A stretch of 20,677 nucleotides of DNA from an uncultured Coprococcus sp. (GCA_900767685.1 CAAGAB010000014.1:1-20677), one strand, 5' to 3'. Shown: positions 1-8,266, counted from the stretch's first letter. Translations and numbers: made by a program. The notes: generated from the sequence alone by a model not told the origin.

Positions 1-61
1 AGATGAACGGGTCAATCATCCGTGTGCTTATGATTAAAGGTGACAGATTGTTTACCTTTCA

Positions 62-77
62 GCCTGTACATACAGGC
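62..77. repeat. Perfect inverted repeat, possible weak terminator or operator
   Basis: GCCTGTA-CA-TACAGGC is a perfect 7-bp inverted repeat with a 2-nt centre. A T-rich stretch follows (79-94, TTGTATTTTATTTT-like). If an upstream gene ends at 37 or earlier, this could be its weak intrinsic terminator, although a 2-nt loop would force the inner base pairs open. It could equally be a protein-binding dyad. The symmetry is seen directly; the function is inferred. Confidence 0.4.
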
Positions 78-134
78 ATATTGTATTTTATTTTAAGTGG
101 GGTGAACAGCTTGTAGGCTGGTACTCAGGCAATT

Positions 135-150
135 GGAATATACATATTCC
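135..150. repeat. Perfect inverted repeat 23 nt before the pilMN ribosome-binding site
   Basis: GGAATAT-AC-ATATTCC is a perfect 7-bp inverted repeat with a 2-nt centre, the same geometry as the dyad at 62-77 but a different sequence. No T tract follows, so it does not look like a terminator. Its place just before the GGGAGG at 173-178 would suit an operator or a leader-RNA structure. Confidence 0.4.
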
Positions 151-187
151 ACAAAAAACTACTGATTAGCGAGGGAGGCTATTTAAA

Positions 188-1807
188 ATGGCGAGTAATA
201 ACAAAGTCTTAACAATCGACATCACAAATGAAAGTATTACTATTACAGAAGTAACAGCTTCTGAAAAAAAGACTTCCACAGTTCATAATGCCATCATCTT
301 CGAGACACCGGAAGATGCTTATGAAGATGGTTTCATTAGAGACAAGGAAAGAATTGCAGAGGAGATCAAATCACAGCTTGCTGCAAACGGAATCACTAAC
401 AAGAACGCAATATTCGTTCTTACCTCTACAAAGATCGTTAACAGAGAGGTTCTTGTACCTTTCGTTAAGGAGAACAAAATCAAAGGAATTATTAATGCGA
501 ACTCATCAGAGTATTTCCCTGTTAATATAGAGGATTACGTGGTGTCTCACTCAGTTCTTGAGACCGTTACTGATGAAGAGAATAACAAGCAGCTCAGAGT
601 TCTGGCAGTTGCAGCACCAGAGAACATGGTTAGATCGTACTACGATCTCGCAGCACTTGCAGGACTTAAGGTAGTAGCGCTTGATTATATTGGTAATGCG
701 ATGCTTCAGTTGATCAAGACTCAGACAACCGAAGCTATGACAACTATGGTAATCCAGTTGGGCAGTGAATCAACCGTGCTCAACATCGTAAAAGGAGACA
801 CACTTCTCCTTCAGAGAACAGTCCCATACGGTACAAATGTAGTAGTAAATGAAGTTATGGATGCAAAGGGTGTGGATGCTACAACGGCTATGACACTTCT
901 GCAGAACGAGAGACTTCTGACAGTAGATTTCGATGATAATGCTATAACAGGAGCATTCAGATATCTCATCAACAACATCGGCCGTGTTATGGACTTCTTC
1001 ACATCAAAGAACCCTGATAAGCCAATAGATGATGTATTCCTCACAGGTGATGGAGCACTCATCAAAGGTATAGATGGTCTTTTCAAGGTCCAGCTCAATG
1101 TATCGACAAGAGTAATGGATACATTGTATAATATTAAGTTTGATCCAAAGATTGATCTCAAGATCTACAATCCGGTATACCTTATGGTTCCGATAGGAGC
1201 AGCTTTTGATCCGATGGGATTTGAACTTGGAGAAGCAGGAGCAAAGGGCAGTGCAAGCAGTGTTGACACGACACCTCTTGTGATTGCTTTCCTGATACTT
1301 TCAGTGATAATCGCCGGAGGAGTTACAGCGTATTCGTTCATAGCGAAGAACAAGGCTCAGTCAGAACTCGATCAGGTAAACAGAGATATCCAGGCTATAA
1401 GTGATATTGAGAAGATAGTTACTGATTGTGAGAATGCACAGAACATCTATATGGATGCTGAGAACATGTACAGCTACACAGAGAACCTCAACGAGAACGT
1501 GGGTACACTCATCACAGAACTCGAGGACAAGATGCCGAAGGGAATCAGCCTCACAGCGTTCAATTCAACTGCTGACGGTGTAGACTTTACAGGCAACACA
1601 AAGACTTATGAAGATATAGCTGCATTCGCAATCAATCTCAAGGACATCGAGTGTATCGATAATACATTCATAGAGTCTGTAACAGAGAACAAGGATGCGC
1701 AGTCAACAGATGTCACATACGATTTTACAGTTAAGTGTATATATAAGGATGCTACAGCAGATGCTGATGCAGCAGAGACTTCAGGTACTGAAGTATCTGC
1801 AAATTAA
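188..1807 (+). CDS. pilMN: PilM-PilN fusion, type IV pilus inner-membrane alignment/assembly protein
   Basis: 539 residues. Residues 1 to about 345 look like the actin-like ATPase PilM: an N-terminal strand with KVLTIDITNESI, a nucleotide-binding segment around IQLGSESTVLNIVKGD, a second one near FLTGDGALIKGIDGL, and the closing YLMVPIGAAF. A single membrane segment follows (about 363-387, PLVIAFLILSVIIAGGVTAY). After it come a coiled coil (about 388-430) and an extracytoplasmic PilN-like domain with the typical LITELEDKMPKGISLTAF motif. In most T4P systems PilM is cytoplasmic and docks on the short N-terminal tail of a separate PilN; here the two are one chain. The same fusion is established for Clostridioides difficile PilMN. 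The ATG has GGGAGG 9 nt upstream. The stop codon overlaps the Shine-Dalgarno of the next gene, which encodes the expected partner PilO. Function by family is fairly certain. Confidence 0.9.
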   Translation: MASNNKVLTIDITNESITITEVTASEKKTSTVHNAIIFETPEDAYEDGFIRDKERIAEEIKSQLAANGITNKNAIFVLTSTKIVNREVLVPFVKENKIKGIINANSSEYFPVNIEDYVVSHSVLETVTDEENNKQLRVLAVAAPENMVRSYYDLAALAGLKVVALDYIGNAMLQLIKTQTTEAMTTMVIQLGSESTVLNIVKGDTLLLQRTVPYGTNVVVNEVMDAKGVDATTAMTLLQNERLLTVDFDDNAITGAFRYLINNIGRVMDFFTSKNPDKPIDDVFLTGDGALIKGIDGLFKVQLNVSTRVMDTLYNIKFDPKIDLKIYNPVYLMVPIGAAFDPMGFELGEAGAKGSASSVDTTPLVIAFLILSVIIAGGVTAYSFIAKNKAQSELDQVNRDIQAISDIEKIVTDCENAQNIYMDAENMYSYTENLNENVGTLITELEDKMPKGISLTAFNSTADGVDFTGNTKTYEDIAAFAINLKDIECIDNTFIESVTENKDAQSTDVTYDFTVKCIYKDATADADAAETSGTEVSAN

Positions 1808-1819
1808 GGAGGTACGGAT

Positions 1820-2572
1820 ATGGATTCAATCACAAAGGGTCAGAGAAATTTATTATTATTCATACTTGGTATAGCTATTCTTGTGGTTCCTATAAGGTTC
1901 TTTGCAATGGATAATTTCAGTGCTAAAAAGGATCTTGAGAGCCAGAAGAATGATAGACAGACATATTATAATGAGCTGAAGGCAAAGGATGCCAACAGAC
2001 AGCAGTATATAGAAGATACAGAAAAGTATACAAAGCAGTATCAGGAAGTTATAGCAAAGTTCCCTTCAGAACTCTACCAGGACAATACAATCATGTATCT
2101 CCAGGGAGTTAAGGATAAGTATAAGTTCAACTTCCCAAGTGTTACCATGGGCGAGGAGACACTTTTTTATACACTTGGTTCAGGTGCTGCAGGGGACGTG
2201 ACAACTACAGATACGACAGTGACAACAGATGCAGCAACAGACGGCACAGCTTCAACTGATGGAACTGTTTCAACAGATGGATACAACTGCTATTCAGCAT
2301 CATTCCCTGTTACATACGAAGGCGATTACAAGGATATCAAGGATGTGATCGACTATATCAAGACAGGTGATTACAGAATGACACTTGATGAGGTTACCAT
2401 TGCATTTAATGATCAGACCGGAAAATATGAGGGTGATATGACCATCACATCATATGCTGTAAACGGCGAAGACAGAACAACAGATCATGCAGATGTCAAT
2501 GTACAGATTGGTACAAACAACATCTTTGGAAACCCAACAGTCAAGTCAACAACATCAACAAGTGCTGAATAA
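1820..2572 (+). CDS. pilO: PilO-like type IV pilus alignment protein
   Basis: 250 residues. A short cytoplasmic N-terminus leads into one membrane segment (about 10-30, NLLLFILGIAILVVPIRFF), then a charged coiled coil (about 33-82), then a small extracytoplasmic domain. This is the bitopic layout of PilO, which pairs with PilN and links the motor to the pilus channel. Sequence similarity in PilO is always weak, so the call rests on topology, length and position 12 nt after pilMN. AAGGAGG (1806-1812) precedes the ATG. Unusually, residues about 128-154 are a low-complexity Thr/Asp/Gly/Ala stretch with repeated STDGT units, which looks like a flexible loop inserted between the two halves of the folded domain. 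A general secretion GspM-type protein is the alternative, but the linked pilins favour a pilus. Confidence 0.8.
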   Translation: MDSITKGQRNLLLFILGIAILVVPIRFFAMDNFSAKKDLESQKNDRQTYYNELKAKDANRQQYIEDTEKYTKQYQEVIAKFPSELYQDNTIMYLQGVKDKYKFNFPSVTMGEETLFYTLGSGAAGDVTTTDTTVTTDAATDGTASTDGTVSTDGYNCYSASFPVTYEGDYKDIKDVIDYIKTGDYRMTLDEVTIAFNDQTGKYEGDMTITSYAVNGEDRTTDHADVNVQIGTNNIFGNPTVKSTTSTSAE

Positions 2573-2607
2573 TAGATGTATAACACTGAATGGAGTGAAT
2601 AAATTAA

Positions 2608-3930
2608 ATGGTAAAATCAAATAATAAAGGCTTTAGTTTGGTAGAACTTATAATAGCTGCAGCCGTATTTGCCATTCTGGTTTATCCTATAACGAATGCA
2701 CTGATAGCGGCCACCAAGACCACATCTACTTCGACAAAGAAGCAGTATGCGGTCGAGAAGGCCGAAGAAATAATGGAGAATTTCAAGACTGCAGACCTTG
2801 GTGATAAGGTTGCTCTTCCTGATGACAACGGTACGAAGACATATACCTTTAATAAAGGTACGTCAACAAAAGAGAGTATATCACTTCCAAATTCAAAGAC
2901 TGCATCATACACAGATACACAGTATACATGTAACGATATCTCAATTGGAAAGAATTATGAGAAGTATACATGTACAGTAGATGTCAACGATGCAGCATAT
3001 CAGGTTCTTAAGAACGGATATGTTCTTACAGGACTTGAGGGCGGTGCAACTTTTAAAAATGATGGCGGAACAGTCGTAAATACCAATATTACAGAGTCAG
3101 GTACGATCAGAAATCTTGACAGCAAGCAGTCAGCTATTATTGTAGGCGCAACTTACAATACAACAGCTGCCGGAAATAATCTGGACAATCTTGCTTACCA
3201 GTATTTCCTTGATGAGAAGCTGGCTTTACTTAAGGATTATGATGTGCAGTATAACCATTATCTTTCAGGTGGAGGTACATTCGACGAGGATCACTTCCAG
3301 AAGAATACGACTATAAAGATTTCAAAGCTAGGATCGACATATACAGTAGAATGTATAGTAGAATATACAGACTATACCAACGTATCTGTCATCAGATCAG
3401 CATATGTCAATTCAGGAAATAATGTATATAAGCCAACAACGACATATGGCGATGGCGTTGTATATAAGAAGGAATTTGCAGACAGCATACCACCTATATA
3501 TCTGCTGTATGTTCCGGCTATCTATAATGGTGCTTATTGTACAACGGACAATATCACAGTAGATAAGAGTGGTGTATCAGAGGATGCCAAGATATATGTA
3601 TTTGAGTCTACAGCAGAACTTAGTGACACATACAAGAAGATTATATGCGAACAGTTCGGTGTGAGCAATGTAGGAGATCTTACATATACAAATGCAAAGA
3701 AAAATACAAAGATGCAGGATGTTAAAGTTAGAGCAAAGCTTGCACTTGGAACAGATGCAGATAGTCTGGACATGTTTGCAAACTTTGATTTTGACAACGA
3801 CAATTCTGATTATAACGTAAAGAAGCTGGCAGATGATGAGAGCGGAAATGTATATATGTATCAGATCACAGTAACTCTTACTGACAGCACAGGCAAGAAG
3901 ACAGTAGTAACGGGAACAAGGGGGAAATAG
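2608..3930 (+). CDS. Type IV prepilin-like minor pilin (PilV/GspI-like), large C-terminal head
   Basis: 440 residues. The N-terminus NNKGFSLVELIIAAAVFAIL is a textbook class III signal: basic/polar leader of eight residues, Gly8 before the cleavage point, Phe at mature +1 and Glu at mature +5, then about 20 hydrophobic residues. The following KKQYAVEKAEEIMENFK segment resembles the I-type (PilV/GspI) minor pilins, in which this helix continues into the head. Most I-type pilins are 120-200 residues, so the roughly 380-residue Thr/Asn/Tyr-rich head is unusually big and is unrecognised. The protein would be processed by a prepilin peptidase encoded elsewhere and is probably a low-abundance tip-complex subunit. 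The start is set by TGGAGTG (2591-2597), 10 nt before the ATG. It lies 35 nt after pilO and only 3 nt before the next gene. Confidence 0.88.
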   Translation: MVKSNNKGFSLVELIIAAAVFAILVYPITNALIAATKTTSTSTKKQYAVEKAEEIMENFKTADLGDKVALPDDNGTKTYTFNKGTSTKESISLPNSKTASYTDTQYTCNDISIGKNYEKYTCTVDVNDAAYQVLKNGYVLTGLEGGATFKNDGGTVVNTNITESGTIRNLDSKQSAIIVGATYNTTAAGNNLDNLAYQYFLDEKLALLKDYDVQYNHYLSGGGTFDEDHFQKNTTIKISKLGSTYTVECIVEYTDYTNVSVIRSAYVNSGNNVYKPTTTYGDGVVYKKEFADSIPPIYLLYVPAIYNGAYCTTDNITVDKSGVSEDAKIYVFESTAELSDTYKKIICEQFGVSNVGDLTYTNAKKNTKMQDVKVRAKLALGTDADSLDMFANFDFDNDNSDYNVKKLADDESGNVYMYQITVTLTDSTGKKTVVTGTRGK

Positions 3931-3933
3931 CAG

Positions 3934-6822
3934 ATGATTAAGAGATTAAAGAATAAGCTTAAGCATACTGATGATCGTGGATCAAGTTTCGTTCTTGTAA
4001 TTATTGCTACTACATTTATGTGTATACTTTCAGCTGCACTCCTCATGGGTGCGTTCATGACATATAAGTTGAAGTATTATAAGCTTAACAGTCTGAATAA
4101 TTTCTATGAAGTTGAGACAGCTCTTGATGAGATATATGCAGGCGTGGGTGCTGCAACAAATGAGCATTTGTATTCAGCATATACCACCACAGCTGAGCTG
4201 GTTGTAGTATATGATCCTGCAACTAAGGAATATACGACGATCGACAATGACGAGGCTAATGACTTATTCAAGAAGCTCTTCATGACAGGATTTATTGCAG
4301 ATGTTAATTACAAGAATATCAAAAGTGTAACAGATACATTCCAGTCATTTATATCAAATGAGTATGATGCAACAGCAAATCCAGATGGTATAAAGCTTGA
4401 TACTACAAACCTTAAGCTTGTGTATACAGATGAGGCTGGTAAGACATCAACACAGAAGTTCTTATCTGGAAAACCAAGAACAGAAAAGGAGTCAGGTTTC
4501 CAGAATGACAAGGTAAGGACAGTGACATTTAAGAATGTCTGCCTTAAGAGAACAGTTGAACTTACAGGTTCAGATGCAGCTACAACATCGGGAGTATACG
4601 AGCAGTCGATCACTACAGATATAGTTCTTTCTGAGCCGGAGTACAACGTATCATTTGACACGAGCAGCACAGCAAACAATTCTTTCTATGAATATGCAGT
4701 GCTTGCCGACATGGGAGTTGAAGTCGGTGAGGATGATGATACAAAGGCTACAGACCTTCAGATAAAAGGTAATATCTATGCTGCGAGTGATTACTACAAC
4801 AAGGATTACAATGATGTTTCTTCAACAAAGGTAACCGGTAAATATGACAGAACAAGTACTACTAAGTGGGGCAGTACATCTGAAAGTGCTTACTCAGGAA
4901 TCTTTGTAAATGGAAAGAATTCTAAGCTGACGATGAATTCAGATGTTATCATATGTCCAGGTTCAGTTGCAGCGTATAATGGTGGAAAGATAAGTCTTTC
5001 AGGACGTTCAGGCACTGTTTCAGAGCTTTGGACAGACAATATAGTGATTGGCGGTAAGGCGAGCGGTTCGATAAAAGCATCAGCAAATGCATATGTATTT
5101 GATGATACAGAGCTCAATGCAGAGAAAGCAAGCCTTAAGTTTACACAGGGTAATTATTTTGGATACAGCTATAATGCACAGGATACCAGAAGCCTGAATT
5201 ACCTTAGAAAGTATGGATGGCTGGCATCGGGTTACAAGCTCAGATCACACTTTAGTGACAGTGCGATAATCGTAAATGGCAAAGATTCTACATTGGATCT
5301 TGAAAAGCTGAATTCTCTGTATATAGCAGGTAAGTCTTATATTGAGTTCTCAAAGATTGCAGCTTCAAGTGTTGCAGAAGAGAATAAGGTTAAGACAGCA
5401 GAGGATGAGAAGGATCCGAATAAGATTAAAGTTGATGATAATGCAGAATATGCATTCACAAATCTTACTGATTACTCAACAGGACAGTCTCTGGATGTAA
5501 AGACAAACCAGCTGATGTTCCTTACACAGTGGGCAGTTATAGAAGATTCTGAGAAAACTGATCAGAATACAGGTATTACAACAGTAGAACTCAGATTCCC
5601 TAAGACGCTGTCAACAGATGTTGCGGATGCAACTGACAAGAATGCAAAGATAGAGGCACTTTATGGAGCTCTCAGAGATCCGGATTCAGACGACCTTAAG
5701 GTTTCTGCTATAAAGCAGACTGTGTCAGGACATGATTATTATTATCTCTACATTGAGCCAGGTGAGGATTCCAACGGCATAAGCAATGCAGAGAAGTTTG
5801 TTGAGACATACTATGATCTCCTTGGCGATGAGCATGATGGAGAGTACTATACAAGCACACTGAATTATAATGTAAGAAATTATGAGAATTTCAAGGTTAA
5901 GCTTGTTCTTCCAACGAATGATAAGATCAATGCGAGTGGAGCAGTAACAGCCCAGAACAAGGATGACTCATTATTCCTTAGAAAGTCAACAGATACAACT
6001 ATGGATGTGTCAAAGTCATTCGAGAACGCATCAACCAGCAAGGTGTTCTCAGGCATACTTGGCAACAAGGGTACAGATGAGAATAAGAAAACTCTTAATG
6101 ATCTTAAAGCAGATGCACTTAAGCTGTCTGGTTCAGGAACCGCAAGTGAGGAAGAACAGACAAGTACATTCCTTTCATATATGTATATCAATATGAAGGA
6201 TCATCTGTCAGTTCTTAACAAGGTTGATGATGCAACAAAGCTTACACAGAATGCGTGGGATATAGTTAAATATACTTCCTCGTCAGTAGGCTACATAAGT
6301 TCGTATGATAAGGATAAGGATACATATTCATATGATTACAGTGTGACACCTCTTAATAATTATGTTAATTTTAATTACATATTATCAAACAATCTTACAA
6401 TAGATAAGACAATGGGTGTTGCAGCAGATAACGATGCAAAGTCAGTTATAATCAACTCAGGGGATGTAGTTGCCGGTGCAAATAATAATGATGGTTCATT
6501 CCAGGGAATCATCATAGCTGGTGGTGATGTAAGATTTGATAATTCAGTAAAGTCATTCAGAGGAATGATCATCACTGGTGCAAAGCTTATAATAGACCAT
6601 AATATGACTATATCATCAGATGCGGCATTCGTGGCTAACTTCCTTGAACAGTGTTCAGAGAGTTCGGATGAGAATATAAAGCTTATAACGACGAATAACA
6701 TACTCAAGAAATATGACTCGACAAAGAAAGAGGGTAACACAGAGGTTACAGGAGTATCCATATCTGATATCTCTTATGAAGATATTCTTGAATTCCAGAA
6801 CTGGAAGAGAAATGTCGAATAG
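3934..6822 (+). CDS. Very large PilX/GspK-like minor pilin lacking Glu5
   Basis: 962 residues. The N-terminus has a basic leader ending DDRG (Gly16), then SSFVLVIIATTFMCILSAAL and an amphipathic helix (KLKYYKLNSLNNFYEVETAL). The leader Gly is present, but the residue at mature +5 is Leu, not Glu. Lack of Glu5 is a hallmark of K-type tip pilins (GspK, PilX), as are a large head and a place among I/J/H-type pilins. Such proteins are usually 300-500 residues, so this is about twice normal size. The middle (about 280-480) and the end (about 845-930) are rich in short Val/Ile/Gly strands such as GIFVNGKNSKLTM and GIIIAGGDVRF, suggesting beta-solenoid-like layers (inference). The start has AAGGGGG (3918-3924), 9 nt upstream, inside the end of the previous gene. 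C. difficile PilK is the nearest named analogue I know of; orthology was not tested. Confidence 0.82.
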   Translation: MIKRLKNKLKHTDDRGSSFVLVIIATTFMCILSAALLMGAFMTYKLKYYKLNSLNNFYEVETALDEIYAGVGAATNEHLYSAYTTTAELVVVYDPATKEYTTIDNDEANDLFKKLFMTGFIADVNYKNIKSVTDTFQSFISNEYDATANPDGIKLDTTNLKLVYTDEAGKTSTQKFLSGKPRTEKESGFQNDKVRTVTFKNVCLKRTVELTGSDAATTSGVYEQSITTDIVLSEPEYNVSFDTSSTANNSFYEYAVLADMGVEVGEDDDTKATDLQIKGNIYAASDYYNKDYNDVSSTKVTGKYDRTSTTKWGSTSESAYSGIFVNGKNSKLTMNSDVIICPGSVAAYNGGKISLSGRSGTVSELWTDNIVIGGKASGSIKASANAYVFDDTELNAEKASLKFTQGNYFGYSYNAQDTRSLNYLRKYGWLASGYKLRSHFSDSAIIVNGKDSTLDLEKLNSLYIAGKSYIEFSKIAASSVAEENKVKTAEDEKDPNKIKVDDNAEYAFTNLTDYSTGQSLDVKTNQLMFLTQWAVIEDSEKTDQNTGITTVELRFPKTLSTDVADATDKNAKIEALYGALRDPDSDDLKVSAIKQTVSGHDYYYLYIEPGEDSNGISNAEKFVETYYDLLGDEHDGEYYTSTLNYNVRNYENFKVKLVLPTNDKINASGAVTAQNKDDSLFLRKSTDTTMDVSKSFENASTSKVFSGILGNKGTDENKKTLNDLKADALKLSGSGTASEEEQTSTFLSYMYINMKDHLSVLNKVDDATKLTQNAWDIVKYTSSSVGYISSYDKDKDTYSYDYSVTPLNNYVNFNYILSNNLTIDKTMGVAADNDAKSVIINSGDVVAGANNNDGSFQGIIIAGGDVRFDNSVKSFRGMIITGAKLIIDHNMTISSDAAFVANFLEQCSESSDENIKLITTNNILKKYDSTKKEGNTEVTGVSISDISYEDILEFQNWKRNVE

Positions 6823-6834
6823 GGGGTGTAGAAG

Positions 6835-7356
6835 ATGAAAAAAGAACTTAAGAACAATAGTGGATATACTCTGGTAGAGTTAATTCTGGTAATTGCAATC
6901 ATTCTTATCATGTCAGGTGCTGCTATGCTGACTGTGTCGGCGATCAGATCATCACAGGCTACATCTTCTATGCAGAAGTTTGATGACGAGATAGCTGCTC
7001 TTGAGATGAAGACAAAGTCGTTCAGCGTTGGTCAGGCTATAAAGATAGTTCAAAATGGAGCGAATTATGAAATCTATTATGGTACATGTACCGACAATGA
7101 TGTAAGTACTTTTACAGCAGATTCAGCAGAAGCTGATTCAATACTTGAGAGAGTTTCTATTTACTATTCAGATAGCTATGACGCAGATGCGGTTTCGACA
7201 CCTCTGACATCTGCAGTGATACTTGTCAGAAAGTCTGATGGGGAGATCTTATCAGGTTATGGTGAATACAAATTCTGTAAATACAATACAACAAGTAGCG
7301 TTGGCAGGGTTACCCTTAACAGGTACACCGGCGGACATACTTATGGTAAGAATTAG
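6835..7356 (+). CDS. Small type IV prepilin-like minor pilin (GspH/FimU-like)
   Basis: 173 residues, the size of an ordinary pilin. The leader MKKELKNNSG ends in Gly10. The mature start YTLVELILVIAIILIMSGAA has Glu at +5 and a continuous hydrophobic helix of about 22 residues. Tyr replaces the usual Phe at +1, which prepilin peptidase and N-methylase generally accept. The head is short, with no cysteine pair apart from two scattered Cys. Length and the TVSAIRSSQATSSMQ region suggest an H-type (FimU/GspH) minor subunit, though a second major-like pilin is possible. AGGGGG (6821-6826) overlaps the stop codon of the preceding gene and lies 8 nt before the ATG, so translation is probably coupled. 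It is flanked on both sides by other pilin-signal genes, supporting a role in one tip complex. Confidence 0.9.
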   Translation: MKKELKNNSGYTLVELILVIAIILIMSGAAMLTVSAIRSSQATSSMQKFDDEIAALEMKTKSFSVGQAIKIVQNGANYEIYYGTCTDNDVSTFTADSAEADSILERVSIYYSDSYDADAVSTPLTSAVILVRKSDGEILSGYGEYKFCKYNTTSSVGRVTLNRYTGGHTYGKN

Positions 7357-7360
7357 GGGG
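7355..7360 (+). promoter_or_regulatory. Ribosome-binding site that decides the PilW-like start
   Basis: AGGGGG overlaps the TAG stop (7354-7356) of the upstream pilin. Its spacing of 10 nt to the ATG at 7371, against 1 nt to the GTG at 7362, makes the ATG the likely start. The block TAGGGGGTGT recurs at 6820-6829 before the preceding pilin. Confidence 0.65.
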
Positions 7361-7370
7361 TGTGAAGAAT

Positions 7371-8249
7371 ATGTATAGAAAGAACAACAAAGGCTTCACA
7401 TTCGTAGAACTTATTTTGTACATGGCAATACTTGGTATATTCATGGTGGCGGTTATGTCGCTTGTGGGTTCGACAGTTGCTTCACATAAGAAACTGAAAT
7501 CCAGACAAAAGCTTGAGACACAGGCGAGTGAGGCTTATGACACTATAAGCGATATGCTTATGGGCGCCAGCAATGTCAGAATCAACGGAGATGGCTATGT
7601 AGGATCAGGTACTTCATACTCAAAGGTCACAGCAAGCTTCATAGTGCCTGATGACACTATGGAAAAAGCAGCAGCGGCAGGCAAACTTACATATAAGAAA
7701 GGTCCTGCTGGTGATGTGACACAGGATATTGCTGTAAAAAGTGGTGCTGGTGTCTCAGTTACAGGCAGTACCACATGTTATGATATTTCTGATGTGAAAC
7801 CTTTTGTCAATGAGGGATCTTCAAAGGATCCGGAGACATTTATAGACACAAAATACCTGTGGATACAGTATTCGTCTTCGCTTAGCGAGACTGCATATTG
7901 TACCATCGGATATGATGAGACTAATAAAAAGCTGTATATATACAGAACTCAGTTAGCTGATACAGCCCGCGAACAGGCTGAGGCATTTCTTAAGAGCGGT
8001 GATGACGGAAAGGTTAGAGCGGCGAAGGCAGTCCTTGATCCTTGTACCAAGTTTGTCGATGTAAAGACAGAGAAGGGTACGGTTTTGGCTAACAATGTTG
8101 AGAGTTTCAGGCTTCAGGTAAATCCTGATGATGGAAGTATAGCAGTCACAATTGGCTTAAAGGATTCAAAGACAGATGAGAAGTACGAAGTAACAAGTGT
8201 TGTAGGTCTTAGAAATTCATTTGTGCTGAAGAAGCATGAGTGGAACTAG
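7371..8249 (+). CDS. Type IV prepilin-like minor pilin (PilW/GspJ-like)
   Basis: 292 residues from the chosen ATG. The leader MYRKNNKG ends in Gly8; the mature FTFVELILYMAILGIFMVAV has Phe1 and Glu5. The segment after the membrane helix (KKLKSRQKLETQASEAYDTI) and the later NVESFRLQV near the end of the head are typical of J-type (PilW/GspJ) minor pilins, whose C-terminal part often reads as a valine-rich strand pair. Length fits the family. An in-frame GTG at 7362 would add three residues but is only 1 nt from the AGGGGG at 7355-7360, whereas the ATG at 7371 is 10 nt away, so I prefer the ATG. The Shine-Dalgarno overlaps the stop codon of the previous pilin. The gene ends 17 nt before the giant secreted protein. 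Confidence 0.88.
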   Translation: MYRKNNKGFTFVELILYMAILGIFMVAVMSLVGSTVASHKKLKSRQKLETQASEAYDTISDMLMGASNVRINGDGYVGSGTSYSKVTASFIVPDDTMEKAAAAGKLTYKKGPAGDVTQDIAVKSGAGVSVTGSTTCYDISDVKPFVNEGSSKDPETFIDTKYLWIQYSSSLSETAYCTIGYDETNKKLYIYRTQLADTAREQAEAFLKSGDDGKVRAAKAVLDPCTKFVDVKTEKGTVLANNVESFRLQVNPDDGSIAVTIGLKDSKTDEKYEVTSVVGLRNSFVLKKHEWN

Positions 8250-8252
8250 TAG

Positions 8253-8258
8253 AGGAGG
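8253..8258 (+). promoter_or_regulatory. Ribosome-binding site that decides a GTG start for the giant protein
   Basis: AGGAGG lies 8 nt before a GTG at 8267. A GTG at 8240 opens the same frame nine codons earlier but would place this strong site inside the coding region and has no site of its own. From 8267 the product begins MFKNKKIVLSSIAI, a clean signal-peptide start. Confidence 0.75.
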
Positions 8259-8266
8259 ATAATACA

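Larger units (their letters stand above)
1..187 (+). other. Leader region upstream of pilMN; possible tail of an upstream gene
   Basis: No complete gene is visible. One frame is open from the window edge to a TAA at 35-37; another is open from base 3 to a TAG at 111-113. Either could be the cut-off end of an upstream gene, but both are too short to recognise. Two perfect 7-2-7 dyads (62-77 and 135-150) are listed separately. I find no convincing -35/-10 pair, so pilMN may be read from a promoter outside the window. A good ribosome-binding site (GGGAGG, 173-178) lies 9 nt before the pilMN ATG. Confidence 0.4.

Noticed and set aside
36..59. Hairpin AAAGGT...ACCTTT near the window start
   Set aside because: Only six Watson-Crick pairs plus a wobble, no T tract, and it overlaps the next dyad region. 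The support is too weak to list.
1..187. Cyclic di-GMP riboswitch upstream of pilus genes
   Set aside because: Such riboswitches control pilus operons in some clostridia, but I cannot find the conserved class I or class II core sequences here, and the stretch holds only the two short dyads.
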